Shown: positions 1-8,902 of the stretch, one piece after another
Position numbering within the stretch: position 1 is the first letter of the stretch
Layout of the letters: each line of letters begins with the position of its first letter
Assembly: GCF_002261345.1 (NCBI RefSeq)
Contig: NZ_NEVT01000003.1
Coordinates: forward strand, 1,054,001 to 1,118,000
Direction of reading: 5' to 3'
Source: Bordetella genomosp. 2
GTDB lineage: Bacteria; Pseudomonadota; Gammaproteobacteria; Burkholderiales; Burkholderiaceae_B
Length of the DNA stretch: 64,000 nt
Translations under genes and position numbers: made by a program
Notes under the pieces: model-generated
Seen by the model: the letters and a program-made list of their open reading frames with translations, nothing else
Database searches by the model: none
Told to the model about the DNA's origin: nothing

Positions 1-1
1 C

Positions 2-1126
2 GCCAAGTTCCCGTTCACCACCAAGCAGGACCTGCGCGACAACTACCCCTTCGGCATGTTCGCCGTGCCGCGCGAGCAGGTGGCCCGGGTCCATGCCTCC
101 AGCGGCACCACCGGCAAGCCCACCGTGGTGGGCTACACCGCGCGCGACATCGACAACTGGGCCGCCCTGGTGGCGCGCTCGATCCGCGCGGCCGGCGGCA
201 AGCCGGGCGACATCGTGCACGTGGCGTACGGCTACGGGCTGTTCACCGGCGGCCTGGGCGCGCACTACGGCGCCGAGAAGCTCGGCTGCACGGTGATCCC
301 GATGTCCGGCGGCCAGACTGAAAAGCAGGTCCAGCTGATCAGCGATTTCCGGCCCGACATCATCATGGTCACGCCCTCGTACTTCTGCAACATCATCGAG
401 GAGCAGCGCCGCCAGGGCATCGACCCGCGCCAGAGCTCCCTGCGGGTCGGCATCTTCGGCGCCGAGCCCTGGACCGGCCAGATGCGCCAGGATATCGAGA
501 CCGAGGCGGCCATCGATGCGGTCGACATCTACGGCTTGTCCGAAGTGATGGGCCCCGGCGTGGCCAGCGAATGCGTCGAGACCAAGGACGGCCCGGTGAT
601 CTGGGAAGACCATTTCTACGCCGAGATCGTCGACCCGAACACCGGCCAGCCGGTGGCGGAAGGCGAACCGGGCGAGCTGGTGTTCACGTCGCTCACCAAG
701 GAAGCCATGCCGGTCATCCGCTATCGCACGCGCGACCTGACCCGGCTGCTGGCGCCCACGGCGCGCAGCATGCGCCGCATCGGCAAGATCACCGGCCGCA
801 GCGACGACATGCTGATCGTGCGCGGCGTGAACCTGTTCCCCACGCAGGTGGAAGAGCAGGTGCTGAAGATCGCGCAATTGGCGCCGCACTACCAACTGGT
901 GCTGACGCGCGACGGCCACCTGGATGAACTGGAAATCCTCACCGAGGTGCGCGACGAGTTCGCCAACCTGGCCGAGGCCGAGCGCGAGGCGCTGGGCAAG
1001 CAGCTGCAGCACGCGGTCAAGTCATATATCGGCGTGACCGCGCGCGTGCGCGTGGCGGACTGCGGCTTCGTCGAGCGCACGCTGACCGGCAAGGCGCGCC
1101 GGGTGGTGGACAAGCGGCCCAAGTAG
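2..1126 (+). CDS. paaK: Phenylacetate-CoA ligase, 5' end missing
   Basis: AMP-forming ligase that activates phenylacetate (or a related aryl acid) to its CoA thioester in the cytosol, the entry step of aerobic phenylacetate catabolism. The reading frame is open from the first bases of the window, so the gene starts upstream; the first ATG at 56 is internal. The P-loop-like AMP-binding motif SSGTTGKPT lies at about nt 98-124, followed by YGLSEVMGPG near nt 530 and a C-terminal AMP-binding domain ending in GKARRVVDKRPK. About 374 residues are present; PaaK proteins are usually about 430 residues, so some 55-70 are missing. Aryl specificity is inferred from the family-typical order of motifs; another aryl-CoA ligase is possible. 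Confidence 0.88.
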   Translation, partial: AKFPFTTKQDLRDNYPFGMFAVPREQVARVHASSGTTGKPTVVGYTARDIDNWAALVARSIRAAGGKPGDIVHVAYGYGLFTGGLGAHYGAEKLGCTVIPMSGGQTEKQVQLISDFRPDIIMVTPSYFCNIIEEQRRQGIDPRQSSLRVGIFGAEPWTGQMRQDIETEAAIDAVDIYGLSEVMGPGVASECVETKDGPVIWEDHFYAEIVDPNTGQPVAEGEPGELVFTSLTKEAMPVIRYRTRDLTRLLAPTARSMRRIGKITGRSDDMLIVRGVNLFPTQVEEQVLKIAQLAPHYQLVLTRDGHLDELEILTEVRDEFANLAEAEREALGKQLQHAVKSYIGVTARVRVADCGFVERTLTGKARRVVDKRPK

Positions 1127-1135
1127 GCGGCCGCG

Positions 1136-1597
1136 ATGTCCGCCGTTCCGCGCCTGGCGACCATGGGCGAGCTGGCCGCCGTGCGGGCGCTGGTCCATGC
1201 CGCCTATGCGCACTATGTGCCGCGCATCGGGATCGAGCCCGGCCCGATGCGCGACGACTACGCGCCGCTGATCCGCGACGGGCGGGTCTATGTGGTCGGC
1301 GCGCCGCGGGCCCTGCAGGCGGTACTGGTGCTGATTCCGCAGCCGGATGCCATGCTGCTGGACAACATCGCGGTGGCGCCGGCGGCGCAGGGGCAGGGCT
1401 ACGGCAGACTGTTGCTGCAGTTCGCCGAGCAGATGGCGCGCCAGGCGGGCTTTCGCTCGATCCGCCTCTACACTCACGAGAAAATGGTCGAGAACCTCGC
1501 CTTGTACGCGCGCATCGGCTATCGTGAGACGCACCGCGTCCACGAGCGCGGCCTGGCGCGCGTCTACATGCTCAAGGACCTGGCAGCGCGGCCTTGA
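1136..1597 (+). CDS. GNAT family N-acetyltransferase
   Basis: A 153-residue single-domain acetyltransferase of the GNAT fold that would transfer an acetyl group from acetyl-CoA to an amine of unknown identity. The acetyl-CoA pyrophosphate-binding motif A is clear at residues 85-91 (QGQGYGR), following the strand LLDNIAVAP. The C-terminal part (YTHEKMVENLALYARIGYRET) is the usual motif B, with a Tyr near the CoA thiol. It starts 9 bp after the paaK stop in the same direction, so it may be co-transcribed. The substrate cannot be read from the sequence. Confidence 0.85.
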   Translation: MSAVPRLATMGELAAVRALVHAAYAHYVPRIGIEPGPMRDDYAPLIRDGRVYVVGAPRALQAVLVLIPQPDAMLLDNIAVAPAAQGQGYGRLLLQFAEQMARQAGFRSIRLYTHEKMVENLALYARIGYRETHRVHERGLARVYMLKDLAARP

Positions 1598-1617
1598 GCG
1601 CGAGCGGCCGCGGCCGC

Positions 1618-2019
1618 TCAGCCGCGCCCGAGCAGGTCGTGCGAGTCCAGCAGGGCGTAGACGATCTCGGGCTTGCGGTCCAGGGCCCGGCGGATGGCGG
1701 CGGGCAGGGTCTGGCGGGTCTTGTTGCACAGCCCCGGCTGGTCGGCGATCTCGATCTGCAGGCCGCGCACGGTGCGGACTTCATTCGGTCCGGGGGCCAC
1801 CGTCAGGGAAATGCCCAGCAGCGCGCGCATGCGTTCCTGCATGTGCAGCAGGTCGTCCAGGCTGGCCAGGTTTTCCAGGCGCGCCACCAGCTTCTTTTCT
1901 TCTTCGCGGGTCAGGCGCAGGATGCGGATGTCGCCGCCGGGCGTGGCCAGCAGCCGGTCGCGGTTGCAGACACAGGCCCCGGGCGGGCATTCCTGGCGGA
2001 TGGGAAACGGCAGATTCAT
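1618..2019 (-). CDS. Conserved-looking hypothetical protein, cysteine-containing
   Basis: I do not recognise this 133-residue protein. Its N-terminus carries a short cysteine cluster (C11, C16, C18 in ECPPGACVCN), with another Cys-Asn pair later (LCNKTR). The middle is a charged, probably helical stretch rich in Glu, Lys, Leu and Arg. No signal peptide or membrane segment is visible. It lies between the convergent GNAT gene (20 bp away) and the TRAP permease gene on the same strand. The cysteine spacing could bind a metal or form a disulfide, but that is inference. Codon third positions are GC-rich like its neighbours, which supports it being a real gene. Confidence 0.6.
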   Translation of the reverse strand: MNLPFPIRQECPPGACVCNRDRLLATPGGDIRILRLTREEEKKLVARLENLASLDDLLHMQERMRALLGISLTVAPGPNEVRTVRGLQIEIADQPGLCNKTRQTLPAAIRRALDRKPEIVYALLDSHDLLGRG

Positions 2020-2051
2020 AACGCCCGCACAGTATCACACGGCGCGGCCGC

Positions 2052-3329
2052 CTACCTGGCGTAGACCAGGTCCCGCAACCCCAGCGACAGCCCGGGCCAG
2101 TAGGTAATGACCATCAGGCAGGCGATCACCACCAGCACGAACGGGATCAGCGGCCGGATCAGGCGCTCCAGTGGCAGCTTGGCGACCGCGCAGGCGGCGA
2201 ACAGGTTCACGCCGAAGGGCGGGGTGATCATGCCCAGCGCCAGGTTCACGACCATGATGACGCCGAAATGCACCGGCTCGACGCCGAACTGCATCGCCAC
2301 GGGCAGCAGCAGCGGCGCCAGTACCACCACCGAGGCCGAGGTCTCGATGAACATGCCGATGACGAACAGCGCCGCATTGACGCCCAGCAGGAAGGCGGTC
2401 TTGTCGTGGAACAGCTGCGCCAGCCAGCCGCCCAGCGCATCGGGCACGCCGGCGCGGTTGAGGAGGAAACTGAAGACGCCGGCGTTGGCGATGACGAACA
2501 TGATCACCGAGGTCGATATCACCGAACGGTGCAGCGTGCCCGACAGCGTGCGGAAGCTGAGCTTGCCATAGACGAATTTGCCGACGATCACGGCGTACAT
2601 CACCGCTACGACCGACGCTTCGGTAGGGGTGAACACCCCGCCGTAGATGCCGCCCAGGATGATCACCGGCATCAGCAGCGCCAGCCAGGCGCGCTTGAAG
2701 GCCGGCCACAAGGGCAGGCGGCCGTCGCCGTCCTGCTTGCCCAGGCCGTTGCGCTTGGCGTACAGCCATACATACAGCATCAGCGCCGCGCCGATCAGGA
2801 TGCCTGGCATGACGCCGGCGATGAACAGCTCGCCGGTGGAGGTGTCGGTCGACACGGCGAACAGGATCATCGGGATGGAGGGCGGGATGATCACGCCCAG
2901 TTCCGCCGCGCTGGCCTGCAGCGAGGCGGCGAACGGCGCGGGGTAGCCGTGCCGCACCATGGCCGGGATCAGGATCGCGCCGACTGCGAACGTGGTGGCC
3001 ACGCTGGAGCCGGCCACCGCGGCGAAGATCATGCAGGTCAGCACGCAGGTGCAGGCCAGGCCGCCCTGGATGCCGCCGACCACGCTCTTGGCGAATTCGA
3101 CCATGCGGTCCGAGATGCCGCCGGCTTCCATCAGGTTGCCGGCCAGGATGAAGAACGGCACCGCCACCAGCGGGTACTTGTCCAGCGCGGCATAGAGCTG
3201 TTGCGCCACCACCAGCCAGGGCAGCCCGCCCAGCGACACCCCGGTCAGCGCCGCCAGCCCGATTGCGACCGCCACGGGCACCGACAGCCCGAAGAAGATC
3301 AGCATCGTCAAAATCATCAATTGGGACAT
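2052..3329 (-). CDS. TRAP transporter large permease (DctM family)
   Basis: Large membrane subunit of a tripartite ATP-independent periplasmic transporter; it forms the ion-coupled substrate path in the inner membrane. The 425-residue length is typical of DctM. The protein is almost entirely hydrophobic helices, starting with a segment at residues 3-30, and contains family-typical stretches such as GGISDRMVEFA and GVIIPPSIPMI. It is the last gene of a minus-strand operon, after the binding protein and small permease. The substrate is probably a carboxylate or similar organic anion, but the sequence does not define it. Confidence 0.93.
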   Translation of the reverse strand: MSQLMILTMLIFFGLSVPVAVAIGLAALTGVSLGGLPWLVVAQQLYAALDKYPLVAVPFFILAGNLMEAGGISDRMVEFAKSVVGGIQGGLACTCVLTCMIFAAVAGSSVATTFAVGAILIPAMVRHGYPAPFAASLQASAAELGVIIPPSIPMILFAVSTDTSTGELFIAGVMPGILIGAALMLYVWLYAKRNGLGKQDGDGRLPLWPAFKRAWLALLMPVIILGGIYGGVFTPTEASVVAVMYAVIVGKFVYGKLSFRTLSGTLHRSVISTSVIMFVIANAGVFSFLLNRAGVPDALGGWLAQLFHDKTAFLLGVNAALFVIGMFIETSASVVVLAPLLLPVAMQFGVEPVHFGVIMVVNLALGMITPPFGVNLFAACAVAKLPLERLIRPLIPFVLVVIACLMVITYWPGLSLGLRDLVYAR

Positions 3330-3394
3330 GGCAAGTTGCCTATGGTCAGTCTGTCTTGGTCTTGTATCGTTCTATGGACGCAAGGGGCAGGGCC

Positions 3395-3895
3395 TCAGCC
3401 TTGCGCGTCGTTGCGCACCGGCGCGGGCTCGTCGGCGCCCAGCAGCCAGCGCGCCAGCACGGCGATGGCCGCCAGCGAGGCGCCCACCGGGATGGCCAGG
3501 TAGATCCACGAAATGGAAATGTTCAGGCTGGGCACGTTCTGGAAGCGCACGCGGTAAGTCATGTTGCCGCCGATCCAGGCCAGGAATACCAGGAACGCCA
3601 CGCAGATGATGGCGATCAGGTGTTCCAGCAGGCGCCGGCGGCGGCCCTGCAGCAGGTTGTGCAGCAACTCCACGCTGATCATCGCGCCGTGGCGGAACGC
3701 CAGCGCGATGCCCAGCAGCACCGTCCAGATCAACAGCGCGCGCGTCAGCACCTCGCTCCAGTCCGAGGGCGCCTGCAGCACGAAGCGGGCGATGACCTGG
3801 TAGAAGGCGGCCGCCGCGGCGGCGACCAGCAGGATCTGGGCGATGGCCGACACGCCCTTGAACAAGGTGCGTTCGGCAAGACGGAGCAGGCGCAT
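3395..3895 (-). CDS. TRAP transporter small permease (DctQ family)
   Basis: Small four-helix membrane subunit of the TRAP system, which bridges the binding protein and the large permease. Hydrophobic segments match the expected four helices, with the conserved-looking stretch FRHGAMISVELL between them. I start it at the ATG at 3895 (MRLLRLAERTLFKG), giving 166 residues. An in-frame ATG at 3940 would add 15 polar residues unlike the usual N-terminus. Neither start has a clear Shine-Dalgarno site. It lies 79 bp after the binding-protein gene and 65 bp before the large permease. Confidence 0.85.
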   Translation of the reverse strand: MRLLRLAERTLFKGVSAIAQILLVAAAAAAFYQVIARFVLQAPSDWSEVLTRALLIWTVLLGIALAFRHGAMISVELLHNLLQGRRRRLLEHLIAIICVAFLVFLAWIGGNMTYRVRFQNVPSLNISISWIYLAIPVGASLAAIAVLARWLLGADEPAPVRNDAQG

Positions 3896-3974
3896 GGTGA
3901 GTCCGGATGCGGAAGGGTGGGAACGCCGGCCGGACCGCATGCGGCGGCCCGGCCAACCGGCCGGAGGGCCGGTG

Positions 3975-4952
3975 CTACTTGGTGGCGCGGATCGCTTCGA
4001 TCAGCTGCTTGTCGTACTTCTTGTAGTACTCGGCGTAGGCCGGCTCGACGGCGGCCGCGAAGGCGTCGCGGTCGACATCGGTGGTGACCTGCATGCCTTC
4101 CTTGCGCAGCTGCTCGACGCCGGTCTTCTCGATATTGTCGACGTAGTCGCGCATGGCCTGGGCCGAGGCCTTGCCGGCCTGCTGGAAATTGGCCTTTTCG
4201 GCGTCCGACAGGCCTTCATAGACGCTGGCGGACATCAGCACCAGCGCCGGGCCGTACACGTGGCCCGTCAGCGACAGGTATTTCTGCAACTGCGACAGCT
4301 TGGCCGAGGTGATCACCGACAGCGGGTTTTCCTGGCCGTCGATGGTGCCCTGCTGCAGGGCGGTGGCCACTTCGGGCCAGGCCATGGGGGTGGGCAGGAT
4401 ACCGATGGCGCGGAAGGCGGCGATGTGGATCGGGTTCTCGGTGGTGCGGATCTTCAGGCCCTTGGCGTCGGCCGGCGTCTTGACCGGGCGCACGTTGTTG
4501 GTCAGGTGGCGGAAGCCCTGCTCGCCCCAGGCCAGCGCGATGATGCCGCGGTCGGGGAATTTGGCCAGCATGTCCTGGCCGATCTTGCTGTCGAGCACGT
4601 TGCGGGCATGCTGCAGGTCGCGCAGCAGGAACGGGATGTCGAACACGCCGGTCTCGGGCACGAAGTTCAGGGTGGCGCCGGTGGAGACGATGGCCAGGTC
4701 GATGGTGCCGATCTGCAGGCCCTCGATGACCTCGCGTTCGCCGCCCAGCGCGCTGTTGGCGAATTGCTGCACCTTGTACTTGCCGCCGGAGGACGCCTCG
4801 ATCGACTTGGCGAAGGCTTCCGCGCCCGCCCCGTAGTGCGACGAGGTGGACAGCGCATACGCCATCTTCAGCGTATTCTGGGCGGCTGCGGGCAGCGCGG
4901 CGGTGGCGGCGCAGGCAGCCAGGAGGGTGGCGGCAAGCCAGGACTTACGCAT
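3975..4952 (-). CDS. TRAP transporter substrate-binding protein (DctP family)
   Basis: Periplasmic solute receptor that captures the substrate and delivers it to the two permease subunits. The 325-residue protein begins with a Sec signal peptide (MRKSWLAATLLAACAATAALPAAAQ). The mature part has family hallmarks: KMAYALSTSSHYG near the start, GLKIRTTENPIH in the middle, and a region around AWPEVATALQQGTIDGQENP that resembles the DctP hinge. The start at 4952 is supported by GGAGAAG about 6 bp upstream. The frame stays open far upstream of this start, antisense to the next gene, but that extension has no signal of coding. It is the first gene of the TRAP operon. Confidence 0.93.
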   Translation of the reverse strand: MRKSWLAATLLAACAATAALPAAAQNTLKMAYALSTSSHYGAGAEAFAKSIEASSGGKYKVQQFANSALGGEREVIEGLQIGTIDLAIVSTGATLNFVPETGVFDIPFLLRDLQHARNVLDSKIGQDMLAKFPDRGIIALAWGEQGFRHLTNNVRPVKTPADAKGLKIRTTENPIHIAAFRAIGILPTPMAWPEVATALQQGTIDGQENPLSVITSAKLSQLQKYLSLTGHVYGPALVLMSASVYEGLSDAEKANFQQAGKASAQAMRDYVDNIEKTGVEQLRKEGMQVTTDVDRDAFAAAVEPAYAEYYKKYDKQLIEAIRATK

Positions 4953-5060
4953 GGTGTCTTCTCCAGTGAACAAATATTGGTATTGGCGGTCGCATCTTAC
5001 GCCCAGGCCGCATGATAGCGGGATTCCCCTGACAAACAGACCTTTGGTTACCATTGCAAA

Positions 5061-7592
5061 ATGATGGATTTCCCTGATTCTTCCTCCCGCGCGCGGCCGG
5101 GCCTGGCCGCCGCGCTGCGCCAGGGCGCGCGCATGATGATGCGCGACGCCCGCGCCGGCGAGCTGCGCCTGCTGGTGCTGGCCCTGGTGGTGGCGGTCGC
5201 GGCGGTGGCCAGCGTCGGCTTCCTGGCCGACCGGGTCGGCCGCGCGCTCGAGCGCGATGCCAGCCAGATGCTGGGCGCCGACCTGGTGCTGGATGCCGAC
5301 GAGCCGATCGCGGCCGGGTTCTTCGAGGCGGCGCGCGAGCGCGGCCTGGAAGTCGCGCGCACCCTGCAGTTCCCCTCGATGGCCAGCGCCGGCGACGGCG
5401 CCCAGCTGGTGTCGCTCAAGGCGGTCGAGCCGGAGTACCCGCTGCGCGGCAGCCTGCGCGTGGCCGAGGCGCCCTATGCCGAGGGCGCGCCCACCCGCGA
5501 CATCCCCGCGCCCGGCACCGTATGGGCCGACCCGCAGCTGCTGGCGCTGCTGAACATCCGGGTGGGCGACACCATCGGCCTGGGCGACAGCCGGCTGCGC
5601 GTGGCGCGCGTCATCACCTATGAGCCGGATCGCGGCATGCAGTTCGTCAATGTCGCGCCGCGGGTCATGATGCGGGCCGACGACCTGCCCGCCACTGGCC
5701 TGGTGACGCTCGGCAGCCGCATCGACTACGCGCTGCTGGCCGCCGGCGAGCCCGACGCGGTGGCCGACTACTCGGCCTGGCTGGGTCAGAACCTGCAGCG
5801 GGGCCAGAAACTGGCCACGCTGGAATCGGGCCGTCCCGAGGTGCGCCGCACCCTGGATCGCGCCCAGCGCTTCCTGTCGCTGGTGGCGCTGCTGGCGGTG
5901 CTGATTTCCGCGGTCGCCGTGGCGCTGGCGGCGGGCCGCTTCATGATGCGCCACCGCGATGGCATCGCGGTCATGCGCTGCCTGGGCGCCGTCCAGGCGC
6001 AGATCACCCGCATGCTGGTGCTGGAATTCACCCTGGTGGGCCTGGCGGCGTCGGCCGCTGGCTGCCTGCTGGGCTATGTGGTGCACGAAGGGTTGGTGGC
6101 GGCCCTGGGCAGCCTCATCGATACCCGGTTGCCGCCGCCGTCGGCCGTGCCGGCGCTGCAGGGGCTGGTCACTGGCGTGTTGCTGCTGCTGGGTTTCGCC
6201 TTGCCCGCGCTGGCGCAATTGCGTCATGTGCCGCCCGCCCGCGTGCTGCGCCGCGACGCCGACACCCTGCGGGCGCGCGGCGCGGCCGGCTACGCCCTGG
6301 GCGCGGCGGGCTTCGCGCTGCTGATCTGGTGGTTCGCCGGCAATGCGCGCCTGGGCGCGGTCGTGGCGGGCGGCTTCCTGGGCGCGTTCGCGCTGTTCGC
6401 GCTGGTGGCCTGGCTGTGCGTGCTGGGGCTGGCGCGGCTGCGCGGGCTGGCGGCCGGCCTGCCGGCGCTGCGCTTCGCGCTGGCCGGCGTGGTGCGCCGC
6501 CGCGCCGCCACCATTACGCAAGTATGCGCGCTGGCGGTGGGCCTGATGGCGCTGCTGCTGCTGGCCATGACCCGCACCGACCTGGTGGCGGGCTGGCAGC
6601 GCACCCTGCCGCCGGACGCCCCCAACCGCTTCCTGATCAACATCCAGCCGGACCAGCGGCAGCCGGTGCTCGACTTCCTGGCCGGCCACGGCCTGCGGGA
6701 CGTCACGCTGTGGCCGATGGTGCGCGGCCGCCTGGTGGCGGTCGACGGGCGGCCCGTGGGGCCGGCCGACTACGAAGAGCCGCGCGCCAAGCGCCTGGTG
6801 GACCGTGAATTCAACCTGTCGTACGGCGCGGCCCTGCCGGCCGACAACCGCATCACGCAAGGCCGCTGGCTCGACCCCGGCGCGGCCGAGGTCTCGCTCG
6901 AGGCGGGCCTGGCCGAATCGCTGCGGCTGGCGGTCGGCGACAGGCTCACCTTCGACGTCGCCGGCCAGCAGGTCGAGGTCGCGGTCACCAGCATCCGCAC
7001 CGTCGACTGGGATTCCATGCACGTCAATTTCTTCGCGGTGCTGTCGCCCGCCGCGCTGCAGGACATGCCGCAGAGCTGGATCACCTCGTTCCACCTGCCG
7101 CCCGGCCAGGCCGCCTTGCCGCGCGAGCTGCTGCGGCAGTTCCCCAACCTGACCGTATTCGACGTGGGCTCCATCCTGAGCCAGCTGCAATCGGTGCTGG
7201 ACCAGGTCGTCATGGCGGTGCAGCTGCTGTTCGTGTTCACCCTGGCGGCCGGGGTGCTGGTGCTGTCGGCCGCGCTCACCGCCACCCGCGACGAGCGCGT
7301 GCGCGAGGCCGCCGTGCTGCGGGCGCTGGGCGCCACCCGCAACCAGTTGGCGCGCACCCAGCGGCTCGAGGTGCTGGCGGTCGGCGGGCTCGCCGGCCTG
7401 CTGGCGGCGGCCGGCGCCAGCGCCGTCGCCTGGGCGCTGTCGTCCTTCGTATTCGATTTCCGTATCACCCTGAGCGCCTGGCCGTGGCTGGCCGGTGTGG
7501 GCGTCGGCATGGCGGCCGCCTGGGCCGGGGCCGCGCTGGCCCTGCGCGGCGTGCTGCGCGCGCCGCCCCTGCTTACCCTGCGAGAAGCCTGA
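5061..7592 (+). CDS. FtsX-like ABC transporter permease (YbbP type)
   Basis: An 843-residue inner-membrane protein of the YbbP/FtsX permease class. It has an N-terminal helix (about residues 30-52), a large periplasmic region, a bundle of helices in the middle, a second periplasmic region and three C-terminal helices with the FtsX-type block VLVLSAALTATRDERVREAAVLRALGATRNQLAR. Such permeases usually work with a separate LolD/YbbA-type ATPase in lipid or lipoprotein export, or as mechanotransmission complexes. No ATPase gene is adjacent here, so its partner must be elsewhere. Its stop overlaps the start of the truncated haemoglobin gene (TGATG), suggesting coupled translation. Confidence 0.88.
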   Translation: MMDFPDSSSRARPGLAAALRQGARMMMRDARAGELRLLVLALVVAVAAVASVGFLADRVGRALERDASQMLGADLVLDADEPIAAGFFEAARERGLEVARTLQFPSMASAGDGAQLVSLKAVEPEYPLRGSLRVAEAPYAEGAPTRDIPAPGTVWADPQLLALLNIRVGDTIGLGDSRLRVARVITYEPDRGMQFVNVAPRVMMRADDLPATGLVTLGSRIDYALLAAGEPDAVADYSAWLGQNLQRGQKLATLESGRPEVRRTLDRAQRFLSLVALLAVLISAVAVALAAGRFMMRHRDGIAVMRCLGAVQAQITRMLVLEFTLVGLAASAAGCLLGYVVHEGLVAALGSLIDTRLPPPSAVPALQGLVTGVLLLLGFALPALAQLRHVPPARVLRRDADTLRARGAAGYALGAAGFALLIWWFAGNARLGAVVAGGFLGAFALFALVAWLCVLGLARLRGLAAGLPALRFALAGVVRRRAATITQVCALAVGLMALLLLAMTRTDLVAGWQRTLPPDAPNRFLINIQPDQRQPVLDFLAGHGLRDVTLWPMVRGRLVAVDGRPVGPADYEEPRAKRLVDREFNLSYGAALPADNRITQGRWLDPGAAEVSLEAGLAESLRLAVGDRLTFDVAGQQVEVAVTSIRTVDWDSMHVNFFAVLSPAALQDMPQSWITSFHLPPGQAALPRELLRQFPNLTVFDVGSILSQLQSVLDQVVMAVQLLFVFTLAAGVLVLSAALTATRDERVREAAVLRALGATRNQLARTQRLEVLAVGGLAGLLAAAGASAVAWALSSFVFDFRITLSAWPWLAGVGVGMAAAWAGAALALRGVLRAPPLLTLREA

Positions 7593-8017
7593 TGACCTCC
7601 ACCCGTGTCCAACCCACGGTCGAATCCCTGCAAACCTCCGCCACGCTGTTCGACACCCTGGGCGGCGAACCGGCGATCCGCGCGCTGGTCGACCGCTTCT
7701 ACGACCTGATGGATCTCGAGCCGGACCTGGCGGCCTTGCGCGCCGCCCACGGCCCCAGCCTGGACTCGGCGCGCGACAAGCTGTTCCTGTTCCTGTGCGG
7801 CTATTTCGGCGGGCCCAATTACTACATCGAGCGTTATGGGCACCCGCGCCTGCGGGCCCGCCATCTGCCGTTCTCGATCGGGCGGGTCGAGCGCGACCAG
7901 TGGCTGGCCTGCATGGGGCGCGCCATGCAGGACCAGGGGCTCGACCCCGATCTCATCGACCGCCTGCTGGCGGCGTTCTACGGCGTGGCCGACTGGATGC
8001 GCAATCGTGACGACTGA
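7592..8017 (+). CDS. Group II truncated haemoglobin
   Basis: A 141-residue haem protein with the 2-over-2 globin fold. Group II is indicated by the block YGHPRLRARHLPF containing the proximal His (H91 here) and the conserved G8 Trp (W104, ERDQWLACM), both features of the trHbO type. Family members bind oxygen or nitric oxide and are linked to NO/oxidative stress protection or to oxygen delivery; which applies here is unknown. Its ATG overlaps the stop of the FtsX-like gene, and its 3' end overlaps the GTG start of the Kdo kinase gene by 11 bp, so all three are likely translated from one message. Confidence 0.92.
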   Translation: MTSTRVQPTVESLQTSATLFDTLGGEPAIRALVDRFYDLMDLEPDLAALRAAHGPSLDSARDKLFLFLCGYFGGPNYYIERYGHPRLRARHLPFSIGRVERDQWLACMGRAMQDQGLDPDLIDRLLAAFYGVADWMRNRDD

Positions 8018-8732
8018 TCCCGCACCGCAGGCGGCGCCGCACGCGCGGCGCCTGGTCTGGGCCGGCCCGCCGGCCGGCGCGATGCTGTGCGATGCGCGCC
8101 TGGGCGCGGCCGGCCCGCAATCGCTCGATCCGCTCTGGTACGGCGAGCGGGCCCGCCCGGTGGACGCGGGCGGGCGCCAGTCGGCCTGGTTCGTGCACGC
8201 CGACGGCTGGCAGGGGGTGCTGCGGCGCTACCGGCGCGGCGGGCTGGCCGCGCGGGTCAGCCGCGACGCCTACCTGTGGCAGGGCGAGGCCCGCACCCGC
8301 AGTTTCCGCGAATTCCGCCTGCTGGCGCTGCTGCGCGAGCGCGGCCTGAACGTGCCGGCGCCGCTGGCGGCAGCATACTGGCGCCACGGCGCGGTCTACC
8401 GCGCCGCCATCTTGGTCGAGCGCATTCCCCATACGCGGCCGCTCGCGCATCTGCTCGACGAGCCGGTCTGGGAGGCGGCCGCCGGCGCCATCGCCGCCAT
8501 GCACCGGCAGGGCGTATGGCACGCCGACCTGAACGCGTTCAACATCCTGCTCGACGACCATGGCCGCGCCTGGCTGATCGACTTCGACCGCGGCACCGCT
8601 GGCGGCGTGTCCGGGCGCGCCCGGCGCGCCAACCTGGCGCGGCTGCGGCGCTCGCTGGAGAAAGTGGGCGGGGCGGCCGGGCTGGCTTTCTGGGAACGCC
8701 TGGACCAGGCCTACCGGGCTTGCCTGGATTAG
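8007..8732 (+). CDS. kdkA: 3-deoxy-D-manno-octulosonic acid (Kdo) kinase
   Basis: ATP-dependent kinase that phosphorylates the single Kdo residue of nascent lipopolysaccharide inner core on the cytoplasmic face of the inner membrane. The 241-residue protein has the kinase-like catalytic loop HADLNAFN (residues 172-179) and the metal-binding IDFDRG (191-196), the arrangement of the KdkA/WaaP family. I start it at the GTG at 8007 (VTTDPAPQ), because upstream sequence in this frame is antithetical to the globin coding frame. The start lies inside the globin gene, an 11-bp overlap. Length and motifs match KdkA rather than the longer WaaP heptose kinases. Confidence 0.88.
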   Translation: MTTDPAPQAAPHARRLVWAGPPAGAMLCDARLGAAGPQSLDPLWYGERARPVDAGGRQSAWFVHADGWQGVLRRYRRGGLAARVSRDAYLWQGEARTRSFREFRLLALLRERGLNVPAPLAAAYWRHGAVYRAAILVERIPHTRPLAHLLDEPVWEAAAGAIAAMHRQGVWHADLNAFNILLDDHGRAWLIDFDRGTAGGVSGRARRANLARLRRSLEKVGGAAGLAFWERLDQAYRACLD

Positions 8733-8825
8733 CCGGGCGCCGGCCAGCCGGCGGACCCGGGGCGCAAGGGGGGCTTTGCGGGCCGGCAGGGACCGCGTAA
8801 AAACCACGGTTTCTGCGCCGTTCTC

Positions 8826-8872
8826 TGGACAACGCCCCGTAAAAAGGCTTTATTATTTTGCCCTTTGGCAAA
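8826..8872 (+). promoter_or_regulatory. Candidate promoter and inverted repeat upstream of potF
   Basis: The 170-bp gap before potF turns AT-rich near its end. TGGACA (8826-8831) and TATTAT (8851-8856) resemble -35 and -10 boxes, though the 19-bp spacer is long. Directly downstream is the inverted repeat TTTGCC-CTTT-GGCAAA (8857-8872), which would lie at the transcription start and could be an operator. This is inferred from sequence only. Confidence 0.35.
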
Positions 8873-8902
8873 TTTCGCACTAGGCATGGCAAGGGGCTCG
8901 CG

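Noticed and set aside
2268-3503. Long plus-strand frame opposite the TRAP large permease
   Set aside because: His/Gln/Arg-rich translation typical of antisense frames in GC-rich genes; the minus strand encodes a clear DctM protein.
4953-7190. Extension of the TRAP binding-protein frame upstream into a 1071-residue frame
   Set aside because: The extension is antisense to the FtsX-like permease and precedes a perfect signal peptide with its own ribosome-binding site at 4952.
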